NCBI RefSeq assembly: GCF_010389155.1
Contig: NC_057764.1
Span: forward strand, 44,462,275 to 44,526,274
Origin: Erigeron canadensis
Lineage: Eukaryota > Streptophyta > Magnoliopsida > Asterales > Asteraceae
Direction of reading: 5' to 3'
DNA: 64,000 nt
Part shown: one piece after another, positions 53,649 to 64,000 of the stretch
Numbering within the stretch: the stretch's first letter is position 1
Layout of the letters: each line of letters starts with the position of its first letter
Position numbers and translations under genes: made by a program
The notes under the pieces: generated by a model
The model's input: only the letters and a program-made list of their open reading frames with translations
Told to the model about the DNA's origin: nothing
Database searches by the model: none

Positions 53649-54675
53649 AAATTATTTCTTGCAATACAAAACAAAAAAAGATCAATCACGGGGTTTGCGT
53701 ACAGTTTGTTGGTAAAATTTTTTTGTCAATTTTTAATTTTTTTCCGATTCAAGGGTAGATATATACAACATATCATATATGTAGATATAGAGGAGAAATG
53801 GGGAAAATATTCTTTGAAATGGTGGACATATTCATTTGTAGGGCTGGTGGTCATAAAAACAGAAACATTGTATTTTGTAAAGGAGAATATGATGCATTTA
53901 TTTATGATGAAAAGCAATAATACCTTCTCTTTTTGTAGCCTGTCAATGAACTGTCACTTTGTTTGAGTGGAATATATAGCAATCTAAATGATTGGCTTGC
54001 ATATATATATATATATATATATATAACACCAAAGTGGTTGTAATATATAAATCTTGTAGCAATCACCAAAAGTGGTTATAATATATAAATATGGTATCAT
54101 ACACCAAAACTCCAAAAGTGGTTATAAACTTATATTCCCCTTTCTAAAGTTAAGTGTAGTAAAATTCTTTTCTTTGGTATCAAAAGGGGCTATGATATTC
54201 CTTTAGAAATTAAAGTGATTCTGTTGAACTTTTACTTTTCGTTCCATCAATTTCGGGAGTATAAAGTATGTTTTGTCAATACGTACGTATGCAATGTTTG
54301 ATATCACTAGCCCCTTCAACACCTTGTGTTCATGAGTTATTCAAGCTTTATCATCGTAAACATTAGTTTTTTAGTCACTTAACAAATATTTGACCGTTTC
54401 AGAAGGTTATATAATTAGGGTACTTCCTAATCAATTAATAATCTTGTTATGAAATAAGTTTCTGATATGGTTGACTTAAGTTGGATGCTGTAAATACTTG
54501 AAGAATAATATAATGTTGAAAATATATTCCACATATAGTTTCTTGATTGTCAATAAGTAATTGGTACTAGTAATATGGATTTTTTGGCATGTATTTAGAC
54601 ATGAGATGTAATTGTGTAAACGAGCTCGAACAAAGATCCAAAGACAAGATGAACTATCTCACTCAACTACTGAAG
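53649..54675. other. Intergenic stretch between convergent NDL and germin-like genes
   Basis: Contains both 3' UTRs. A TA microsatellite lies at 54001-54025, followed by three degenerate copies of CACCAAAAGTGGTTATAATA within about 54026-54133. Open frames at 53706-53966 look accidental. Confidence 0.5.
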
Positions 54676-55724
54676 CTAAAACTTAAGTTGCAAGTCAGTA
54701 ATAACATCATCACTGACTTGGAATGCCTTTGAGAGAATATCAGTTGATATATCTGGGTTTGAGCCAAAAACCGCACTAGCTACTGCAATCACTCCAGGGT
54801 TCTGGCTACTCAAGGCAACCATAGCAACTGCATACGAGCTTCCGACATTACGTTGGTAATGCACCAAATTCACAGGAAACACAAAAACGTCACCCTTGTT
54901 TAGTATTTTTGAAATGTGACGGTTTTCAGGGTTTGATGTCACGAATCCTACTTCAAGCTGGCCTTCCAAGACGGTTAAGATTTCAGTAGCACGGGGATGA
55001 GTGTGAGGTGGGATAACTCCCCTTGGTGCAAAGTCGAGCCGGGCAAGTGAGATCCCTAGTGTGTTTAATCCTGGTACTTGAAATACAAAAGCTGGGGTCA
55101 CACTTGATCCCAATGCATTTGAAGTGTTGCCCATAATATGCATGCCACCAAAGTAAAAGTCGTTTGCTTGAACCGAACTTGGAGTCTTGCAAGCGAATCC
55201 GTTCACCCGTACTGCGATATATTACACCAAAACATTAAAGCCTTGCATCATATCTAAAGACTTACTCTTTACTATCTATAAATGTTGCAAAAGTTTCTAA
55301 ATGAATGGATGTCGTTTCGACAATATTAATGACCCTTGTGTAAATATTGGCATCAAAACTCGAGACTTATATGGACTTCTTTAAAATCTTAAAATTAATC
55401 TCATCATGAGTAATTAGATGAGGACCAAAATATATTAGCTACAAAGTTGAAGGAATAAAGTAATAGTAGGAAAATTTAACCCACAAGAACATGTTCATAA
55501 TCAGTTTGGCCCTAAACCAAAACTTAAACGAGATACTACGTACATACCAAGGGTTTGCTACAATGAATATGATGATGATGGTTAAAATGTAAAACAAAAC
55601 AGTCAATGGTACCTTGTCCATTCATATCCGCTACACAAAAGTCTTGAAGAGGGCTATGGTCCGCCGCATGGGCCGCGATGACAGACAATGCTAGAACAAC
55701 AATCAAGCAAAGACCGCGAGCCAT
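54676..55724 (-). CDS. Germin-like protein (apoplastic cupin)
   Basis: Secreted cell-wall protein of the germin-like family; members are Mn-binding homo-oligomers, some with superoxide dismutase activity. Two exons, 55724-55613 and 55211-54676 (minus), encode 215 residues, the usual length. Residues 1-20 are a signal peptide (LCLIVVLALSVIAAHA). C30 and C45 should form the conserved disulfide. The cupin metal ligands are all present: H107, H109 and E114 in HTHPRATE, H155 in NLVHYQRN; the germin boxes PPHTHPRATEILTVLEG and KGDVFVFP are intact. One N-glycosylation sequon (NTS, 66-68) is present. The intron falls after NGQ, the usual place for this subgroup. On the minus strand a TATATAAA motif lies at about 55752-55759, only about 30 bases before the ATG, so the leader would be very short if it is the TATA box. 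Confidence 0.95.
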
Positions 55725-58700
55725 TTAATGTGTTAACAGGCAGGAGTGGTTTATATATTAAGATAATGTGGTTATGAGTTGATGGTTTAATGCTGATAAA
55801 GTGGTTTGTTTTTATAGTTATGTTTAGCAAGTGTTTTGGCCGTCCTACGTTCCATTTGTCAGAGTATTATTACATAAAATAAATATATGCAACGAAAGAG
55901 GCCTTTCTTATCTTCTTGTTTTATTATGAAACTGAACCGGCCCGTTTGTGTTTGATTGTTTGGGAAGTCTTGATGCTCATTGTACAAATCTTTGAAGCTA
56001 GTTCCAAACTTGCATCCTTTTATCTTATATATACGAGTACATGTCTACATCACTTACAAGCATCTTTTAACTAACCGTTCTGCCTGCCTAGCTCAGTCAA
56101 AATATTTGTACTAACAGATTATACCATGGCATATAACCGGTTGTAAATTCATTCAGCATTTTGCTTATGATTTGATTACAGCCTACATATGGAAAAGACG
56201 ACCTTAAGCTTGCATTAGAAACAAGATGACACTTATCACTAGCTAAAACCGTAAACACTTTTGGCTAACATTTTAAGCTTACAGATATTAGTAATTGCTA
56301 AACCGAAAAAAAAAAAAGGATGTCAAGTGCAGTGTTATGAATACATGTGTAGGTTCTAGGTAAATTAAAACAAGTATTAAAGTAAAACAAATAAAGTAAT
56401 AAGCTTTTGTTCACTGAAAATTACTATGCATCATGAAAATCATCATGCATCAATATATATATATGCTTATACATCGTGAATCTCCGTGCATCAACATTAT
56501 CATAATCTAAGGGATCTTGTCTTATATGTTTTATTTTAATACTTGTTTTACAATAACTAACCTTTACATGTGTATTTTTTTTCCTGGATTTTTGTCTCCA
56601 TGGATTTTAATTTTTACCTAGTAAGTTTAACAAGTAATGTTATGAACTTGACCCTTTTTATATATATAACCTTCGGTCTGGGTTTTCCTAATTAAGTTAT
56701 TGAACATCAACCTATATTCAACTTTTGGTTTTGATTTTTGAACCAAAAACCTAGTTATGATTAAAGCCCAGTCATCCAACGGGTTATGGTGATGGCCTGG
56801 TAGAAACTTCAGAAAAATTTTCTGAGAAAAATGCTTTATCCTACCAAAGTAAAGCCAAACAGCCAATTGTGATTTTACGTAGTCTTGAGTCTTTACTCTT
56901 GCCTATTAATTTCTTTTATTTTTTTCATATCATTTTTTCTAAATAATAATCGTCTAGTATTTGTTGGATTACTTTTTTGGATTTGCGAACAAAGTCCTAA
57001 CAGCGTTAAGGTATAATAAATAGTTGTACACTTACTCATAAAATTCGTGGGTAAATTCTTGATATGGAAATATAAAAAAAATTTATATATGGGCTTCATT
57101 TACCATTTCATTTACCATTTGGCATTTTCCTTTTTCTTTACCAATATATTTATAAGGTTTTACTTTTGATATGTTTTAAGAAAATTAAATCTTTAAAAAA
57201 TCAAAATATCTCACTTACATAATACACCATTTATTTTTTATCTCTTAATATATATATATATATATATACACATTTTATATGAATAACTCAGATATACCAT
57301 ACTCGTCGCAATCACTACCACTACCATACCACCAGTTGCCACCCACCTATCACATATCGCCATTGTCATCATCATCATCATCATGTGTTTTGATCTTGAC
57401 GTTGTGCGGATTGAATATTTTGTTGTATTATTCATTTGTTCAATCGGTGAGTTATTTTCCGTTGCTATGCGGAAAAGGGTTGTAATAGTCCTTGTGATAT
57501 TAAAGAATCCGACTTCGAATAATGCAACCAATGGAGAGCCATTGAAATAGCAAATGATATACGAAGGAGAGAGTATATTAGTGTATAACTCATATTAAAA
57601 TGGATATTTTTACATGGAAATGGTGTTGTATTCCACTTTGAAGAATATAAAGTCAAACGGAATTCAATATGACGTATATGCTTTTATTATTCAACTCTAG
57701 CAAAAATGCAAACTACTATCATCATATCATATAAATTCATATATTCTTGTACAGCCTTTATTTTTTACCTATTTCAATAAAAGTGGCGAACAATATGCCA
57801 CCATTATAATTACTAATTGAGACCATTTTGGTTTTACATAAAATCATTGAGTTTGATATTCATGGAGTAAATATTTGTAATGACTTATGGTAAACATCTT
57901 GTTATCTATGATACATACAAGGCTTTACTATTATACGTTGAGGTTATACTAATGTCCAAAACGACTGAATGTTCGGAAAAAAAATTGAATTCCATCGGCA
58001 AGATCATCTCTAACTAAAACAAAGATTATCAGTTATTGTGGTTTTAAACAACATAATCAAATCCAAACATTATTTTTCATTAATATGTTTTGTTACGACT
58101 AATTATTTGATTCTAATTATTCAAAATGCATAATCTATTTTTAAAAGGTAATCTCAATAAGTAATTGTTATGGCTTTGTATATGTAGTGTATAATATTTA
58201 TATCTATATTATATTATAAAGCAAAAAGACTCTAAATTTTCAAGCATTGAACTTAAATTTTCAATATTAATTTTAATTACTTTAAATAACTATAATACTT
58301 TTTCTTTCTACTCAAATCTCAACCAATCATTTTTTTTCTCCATTCTCCATAAATAATTTATTTCTACAATTCATTCAAAATCTTTTATCTTAAAAACCGT
58401 ACATCGATAAATTATAAAACTTATATAGGTGTTCTTAAAATTTCATGCTTTTTCATTAGAGATGTCATTCAGTATACTTTCGACGAATTTTTAAATCTGA
58501 GGCGGAGCCATACGGCTAAGACATTTGACTATCATATTCTATGACATATCAAATCCTATGACCTATCATACTCTGTAACATATCACACTATATGACCTAG
58601 CAATTACCCCCACCATCTCATCTTCGCAACGCGCAGGTATTTACTCTCGTTTATATACAAACACCTATTTAAAACAAGTAAACTTAAATTTGAGACGAAA

Positions 58701-59066
58701 TTATAAATAAATTTTATGGTATTAGAAAAAAAAATGATCGTATATAACTTTAAAAAAAAAAAAAACTATAAAAAGAAGGGGAGTGGCCCACGCCTACGCC
58801 TACCCCCTCTGCCCATCCTTTTCTTCTCGTCAAATAATTTCTTCATCGATTCGTTCCTCTCATCAAACCTCAACACTCAATATATATTCACGAACAATAT
58901 ATCTATCCCTCTCTTTCTCTTTTGCTCCTATATCTTCTCTCCTGAATATCTATCTAATATATCTATCTATCTATAATAATAAAGCAAAAGGTAAAAAAAA
59001 AAAAAATTGTTTCTTTCTCTCTCTAGGATCTAGAGAGAGAAAGAGAAACTCCGTCCTGCGCGCGCC
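55725..59066. other. Intergenic stretch between germin-like and CoA-carrier genes
   Basis: About 3.3 kb with no convincing gene. The near end holds the germin-like promoter. TA microsatellites occur at 56453-56462 and 57249-57267, and a CATCATCAT run at 57367-57383. A Helitron-like segment is proposed at about 58202-58650. The last 250 bases, with CT/GA-rich runs (58994-59045), are probably promoter and 5' UTR of the carrier gene. Confidence 0.45.
58202..58650 (+). mobile_element. Possible non-autonomous Helitron
   Basis: Starts TCTATATTATATTATAAAGC, a sequence resembling the 5' ends of many plant Helitrons, and ends near CGCAACGCGCAGGTATTTAC, resembling the GC-rich 3' tip. The interior is AT-rich. 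The terminal CTRR and hairpin are not clean, so this is tentative. Confidence 0.25.
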
Positions 59067-62000
59067 ATGGCAGAAAGTAATAACAATTATGATAATGGTG
59101 GCGGTGTTGTACAAGGAATTCCGTTGTTTGCGAAAGAATTGATCGCCGGTGGTGTCGCCGGCGGTGTTGCCAAAACCATCGTTGCTCCTCTTGAGCGTGT
59201 GAAAATCCTCTTTCAGGTTTTAATTAAGTAAAGGAGTCGAATATTGGTGTATGCATTTAGGAGAGGAATTGTTTGTAAAATCGAGTTTGGTTGTTACAAT
59301 GCCATTAAATAGGACCTGAAATTTCTTTCCGTCGATAATCCTAAACGATGGTTCGGCACGGCACATAAATTTGTTTACTTACACCTGACCTGCTATTAGG
59401 AAAATTATTTGTAGGGTCGCCGTAATGGCCTTAAGCAGAACCAAATTTAGAAGCCTTTTTCTAAAGTCGCTAACAACCATCATGTGATCTATCTTTAATT
59501 CTAAAGCTTGTTATTCTTGGTATTGTATATGCATTTTATTGTGCAGAAAGTAACCGTTGTTTCTCTCAAATGCTATATTACAGACTAGAAGTGAATTTCA
59601 CGATATAGGATTGTTAGCGTCTTTTAGAAGGATTGCAAAGACCGAAGGACTTATTGGGTTTTACAGGTTTGTCACCAGACTTGTCTTTCTATCTATTAAC
59701 TATTTGGACCCATTACGTATGATTAGTTGTTTAGGTTGCGTTCTAACTCAAACTGGTTTAAATTCATATAATTACCTAAAGGGGGAATAGTTCATATTGG
59801 TAGAGCAGGTCAAATCAGTTGAAAGTTGCCCAAAGTCTACTGTAAATGCATATGACTTTGTAAATTCTTTTATTTAAAGGTTTAAGTTATGTTTGCAACA
59901 ATATTATTCTGTTATAATAACCTTGCATTATATGTTAATGGAAAAGATAGAATTGGGGATAAAGTTTTTTTGGATTGATGCAATTTAACCTGGCCCGTTT
60001 TGACGCCTACTTAAACATGAGACCGTGCCTATCCTAGCAAAAAGATTATTTGCCCTATCTTGGCACCTGTACTAGTTATTCTTGTAACTTTTATTTTCCA
60101 AGCTAATATCTTCCTGGCATGTATGTAATTCACTCTTTAGGGGAAATGGAGCTAGTGTTGCCAGGATTGTTCCTTATGCAGCTTTACATTATATGGCATA
60201 TGAGCAATATAGAAGGCATATTAACTACAACTTTCCTGGCATGGGAAACGGTCCAGTTGTTGATCTGTTAGCAGGATCTTTATCTGGAGGAACTGCTGTG
60301 CTTTTTACTTACCCACTTGATTTAGTTAGAACTAAATTAGCTTATCAGGTATAAGATCATCATTCTACAACTTAATTTGAGTGTCTCTCTTTTCACACAC
60401 ACAGAGATGATCATGAACACACGCGCACACACACACCCATGAGCATGAACTTATACACACACATATAACTTGTTTAAAGATTCTAAAAACTTTTCAGATG
60501 GTTAACCAGTAATGATTCTCATCTGATAGTACAGGTTGTTGATACTCCCAAATTGAATATTAAAGGAGCCATGGCTAGCGAACAAGCATTCAGAGGAATT
60601 AGGGATTGTTTTTCAAGGACTTATAGAGAGGCTGGGATGAGAGGGCTTTATCGGGGTGTAGGTATGAATTTTTAGTTACCATGTTCTCATAATTCTAGCA
60701 GTACAGTTGGCAAAATGGGCGGGTATGTTACACATCAAAACACGGAATTTTTTTTGCTACATGTTGAAATGGGCCTGGTTGGCTTGGCCAAAAGCTCCCC
60801 TTTTTCCGGCTATTTTGGTAAACTAGTGTTTTAAAATTTTTAAACAAAAGATTACAAAATCACTTTGGGAAACTTTGATCTGTTTAACATGCTGCCGTTT
60901 TTGCTATATCTTTCGCTTTTTTCATAGATCCGTTAGACCGCTTTGAAATGAAACATAAATTGATTTCACCCATTCTTTAGTAAACTGATCAAAAATGTTA
61001 CATTTAGTTTTCCTTCTCCATTTTGCTTTTATATGATACAAATTAGCCATTAATTTATTTGTAATAAACTTAAATCTTGCTGTTAGCTCCATCACTCTAT
61101 GGAATCTTTCCTTACTCGGGTTTGAAGTTTTACTTCTATGAGGAAATGAAAAGCCATGTCCCTGATGATTACAGAAAGAACATAATGGTCAAACTTGCTT
61201 GTGGATCTGTTGCTGGGTTACTTGGTCAGACTTTCACATATCCTTTGGATGTCGTGCGGAGGCAAATGCAGGTATTCTTTCATGTGTGATTTTCTAATAT
61301 TTACATTTGTGTGTTGTAAATGTATACATGCAGGCAAAATGTTTGTAATTCTCAAGAATCGGGATACATGTTCTTTGACTATTACAGGTTCAGCGGTTAC
61401 AGGGTTCCAGCAGCTTACAATTGAAAGGAACAATGGGAACTCTTATCATGATTGTCCAAAAAGAAGGATGGAAGCATTTATTTTCAGGACTGAGCATTAA
61501 CTATATGAAGGTGAGATATTCCTATAAACTGTTCATTACCATATTTAGAGGTGGCATGATAAATGGTCAGACAGGTTGGGTAACATGCCAAAATTGGTGC
61601 AGCTGAAAGGGGTCAGTCTTAGGTCATGACAATTGGGCCGGTCAGGTCGCTTGACCAACTAACACCTTTTTTTTCGCCAAAATTTAATTCTATAACAATG
61701 AATGTTCTAATCACTATGGTCTTTGGGAGTGCATATGTCAAGTGCTCATATCTTAGTGCATTTTTTAGAGAGAAAATAGCATAAATAACCAAAAAACATC
61801 TTCAATATACGAAAATACCAAACTTTTTTCCAATTCACCAAAAATACCCATAAAATCGCAAGACTGCAAGGAGGGCATGCGGATCGCAAGAAATTCCTTG
61901 CGGATCGCAAGCACTGCTTGCGATTCTCAAGCAAGTCTTGCGATCCACAAGGAAGGCTTGCGATCCGCAAGCAAAGGCTTGCGATTTTGACTTTTTTGAC

Positions 62001-62759
62001 TTCTGGATAAGATTTTTTGTGAGATTTTCTTGACTTTTTTACTTATGGATTAGTCAAAAAAAGTCAAAATCGCAAGGCTTGCTTGAGAATCGCAAGGAGT
62101 GCTTGCGATCTGCAAGCACTACTTGCGATCCGCATCTCCTCCTTGCGGTCTTGCGATTTTATGGGTATTTTCAGTGAATTTGAAAAAAGTTGGGTATTTT
62201 CTTATATTGAAGATTGTTTTTGGTTATTTAGGCTATTTTCTCTTTTTTAGAAGTCATAATGCACTTTGACATGTTTGGATATGAGGTAGATTTTAGCTTT
62301 ATTATAGAGGAAAAATGCACTTAATTTTTATCTGGTGGAGCGATGCTTACTTTCAACACTCATTGTAACCCGTAAGCACTTCCTAACGCCTGCATATAAC
62401 TACTTAGGAGGTTGTATCCTTGAAGAATAAACTTTGGGTACTTAGACCTATTTGACCCCTTTGAGACTAAACGCACTTCAAGTTTCCAAATTGACCCAAT
62501 TACAAGTACATGGGCCAAAGTTGTCCCCTTTACGTTATCAGGTAATTTTAGTTGGTTCTAGATGACAAAAAAATATCAAGATTCTGAGTAATTTGTCAAC
62601 TTTCAGGTTGTGCCATCAGTTGCAATTGGATTTACAGTCTATGACGTTATGAAAGCGTATTTGAGGGTTCCACCACGAGATAAAGTTATTGATGAAATGG
62701 CCACGAACAAAAGAGAGAACCAGTCGTCAACCTTGCCCTCATCACAATCCGTCTCTTAA
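59067..62759 (+). CDS. CoAc: Mitochondrial carrier, coenzyme A transporter (CoAc type)
   Basis: Member of the SLC25 family; this subgroup (plant CoAc1/CoAc2, human SLC25A42, yeast Leu5) imports coenzyme A across the inner mitochondrial membrane. Exons: 59067-59216, 59584-59666, 60141-60348, 60535-60661, 61087-61271, 61388-61510, 62607-62759, giving 342 residues. Three tandem carrier repeats are visible, each with the PX[DE]XX[KR] signature: PLERVK (41), PLDLVR (136), PLDVVR (242), each preceded by a glycine-rich first helix ([26 protein letters not shown]) and followed by [25 protein letters not shown] or HLFSGL. There is no cleavable presequence, as is usual. The last intron (1096 bases) hosts a Mutator-like MITE (61770-62242). 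The start at 59067 has GCCATGG context. Confidence 0.94.
61770..62242. mobile_element. Mutator-like MITE in the last intron of the CoA-carrier gene
   Basis: The ends GAGAAAATAGCATAAATAAC and (complement) GAGAAAATAGCCTAAATAAC are inverted repeats continuing about 100 bases. TTTTTTAGA is found exactly outside both ends (61761-61769 and 62243-62251), a 9-bp duplication. Between the arms lie many copies of the self-complementary motif CTTGCGATCCGCAAG and its variants (for example 61956-61970), in both halves, separated by a TGACTTTTTTGACT-type centre. The motif block is much richer in GC than the surrounding intron. Confidence 0.88.
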
Positions 62760-63510
62760 AATTCCAACATACTTTGGTATTCTTTTCCTCATTAGTATTC
62801 AGGCCATTAACATTTGTACATCTGATTCTTCCATGACCTAGCCTAGGTTTGTATGACGTATAGATACAATTATAACCTCTCCAAAAGTTTGGTTGAGGTG
62901 CGTATAAATAAATCCTTAGATTAAGAACAATGCAGAAATATGTTACATGTCGAGATCAAATTTGTACATAAGAGTGAGATTTGTATATAAATTTGTAACA
63001 TCTTTTCATGCAGCATATTATGATTTGAATAAAGTAAGCATAAAATTCCTTTACATTGAGTTTCGTTTCATGCGTGTAATATATACACTGCTGATGAATT
63101 TAAAGATATCTGCAGAAGTTGATCTACTATCTATAGCTACCATGGTTATCTTTAGATCATATAAAAGTTGGGCAATTTCCACTAAAAAGGTAACCAACTT
63201 TGATCAAATTTTGGTATTAGGCAACAAACTTTCGTTTAGCCGGAAAAAATCTCACAGTTTAAAAAATTTTGATTGAAGTATTATTCTAGGCCAACCGGTT
63301 CCCCAGCCACATTAGTAAAAAAAAAATGAAACTTGTCCAATTACTAGCTGGCAAGTTAACTGCCATATCATCATTTTGACAAATTTCTTTTTTTAGAAGT
63401 ATCAAAACTTTGAAAGTGCAATAGAATTTTTTGGCCAACGAAAGTTGGATACCTAAAGTAATTATACGATCTAGTTGATTACCATGTTATGCAATTAGTC
63501 CTTCAAAAAT
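62760..63510. other. Intergenic stretch between convergent carrier and PPR genes
   Basis: Contains the 3' UTRs of both genes. The frame at 62947-63276 has no recognisable domain; no repeat stands out. Confidence 0.5.
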
Positions 63511-64000
63511 CTACCAGTAATCACCACAAGAACATTTACCATCCTTAAAATGATGAAATCGCTTATTATCCCTTACAATGAGCTCCCTGCCAACAATCTT
63601 GGACATAATTTTGATAGCGTTATGGCAATCACCACAAATCCTAAGGTTCTTGATGATCCTAAGAGTCGTTCTAGCAGGAGTGCTAATCAAACCATATGCA
63701 ATTGCTAGCCGCTCACTGTGGTACATCAACGCCTGCTCTTTAGCTTCTTGATCAATGTCATGAAGCACATACCGGGTGTCTGGCACATACCCAGCATCTC
63801 TCAACTGACCATTTAATCCACTTAATTTACCGTATGCATCTTCCTTATACAGATCTGCATTTCTGTATTCATCAACCTTATTCTTCCCTTCAAGCATATT
63901 ACTTCTTGATTGATTCCTTGCTGGTGACAGAACTGTTAATGGAACCAAAAACGCCTCCGTACGGTCTTCAATTTCAATATCACCATGGATTCGAGCATAG
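63511..64000 (-). CDS. DYW-type pentatricopeptide repeat protein, C-terminal part
   Basis: Only the last 162 residues are inside the window; the gene continues beyond 64000. DYW domains are cytidine-deaminase-like and act in C-to-U RNA editing of organelle transcripts. Visible are the PG-box-like entry ([14 protein letters not shown]), the zinc/deaminase signature HSE (in [12 protein letters not shown]), the CGDCH motif, and the end [14 protein letters not shown] with a stop at 63511-63513. The upstream part ([23 protein letters not shown] and an Asn/Asp/Lys-rich linker) lacks recognisable PPR repeats, which resembles the DYW2/MEF8 subgroup (At2g15690-like) with few repeats; that assignment is from memory and tentative. 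The frame is open to the window edge, so no start is given. Confidence 0.92.
   Translation of the reverse strand, partial: YARIHGDIEIEDRTEAFLVPLTVLSPARNQSRSNMLEGKNKVDEYRNADLYKEDAYGKLSGLNGQLRDAGYVPDTRYVLHDIDQEAKEQALMYHSERLAIAYGLISTPARTTLRIIKNLRICGDCHNAIKIMSKIVGRELIVRDNKRFHHFKDGKCSCGDYW

Noticed and set aside
53706..53966. 86-codon frame after NDL
   Set aside because: It lies in the presumed NDL 3' UTR, is AT-rich and shows no domain.
63946..63948. TTG taken as the start codon of the PPR frame
   Set aside because: The frame is open through 64000 and the protein clearly continues upstream, so this is an internal leucine.

Overview
This is plant nuclear DNA. Most of it is AT-rich. The genes are split by many short GT-AG introns, the proteins are typical of flowering plants (DYW-type PPR, germin-like, NDL, ZAT/EAR zinc finger), and the intergenic space is packed with MITEs, foldback elements, LTR pieces and TA or ATT microsatellites. 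A eudicot is clear. Asteraceae is my impression from the repeat style, but the sequence does not prove it.

Layout. From 1 to 18.2 kb I find no convincing gene; this is a transposon landscape of foldback MITEs, hAT elements and a 1.4-kb Mutator-type palindrome nested inside a hAT element, with two LTR-like pieces toward the gene. Then come Xaa-Pro dipeptidase (+, 18238-24960, 16 exons), a minus-strand Copia-type LTR with its primer-binding site (26984-28168), a broken C2H2 zinc-finger/EAR repressor gene (28850-29277), nested MITEs (29688-30171), a small basic protein of unknown function (+, 31540-32733), and a type I protein arginine methyltransferase, PRMT1 (+, 35865-40156, 9 exons). Next are an ER-type saposin-like/MSAP protein (-, 43944-41221, 6 exons), an inactive PIF/Harbinger transposon with intact ends (44672-46512), NDL, an N-myc downregulated-like protein (+, 49345-53648, 10 exons), a germin-like protein (-, 55724-54676, 2 exons), a mitochondrial coenzyme A carrier (+, 59067-62759, 7 exons) and the C-terminal end of a DYW-type PPR protein (-, 64000-63511).

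The host genes are unrelated housekeeping or signalling genes: peptide turnover, arginine methylation, ER folding, G-protein/auxin signalling, apoplastic cupin, CoA import and organelle RNA editing. They do not form a cluster. The exon joins given here were derived by hand from splice sites, reading frame and remembered family sequence, and every multi-exon gene sums to a whole number of codons.

The most unusual signals are in the repeats: an LTR U3 region built from successive hairpins that share an apical sequence but have unrelated perfect stems; a large Mutator palindrome with an exact 9-bp target duplication inside a hAT element; a Mutator-like MITE full of short self-complementary motifs in an intron of the CoA-carrier gene; and two different foldback elements carrying the same GC-rich core.
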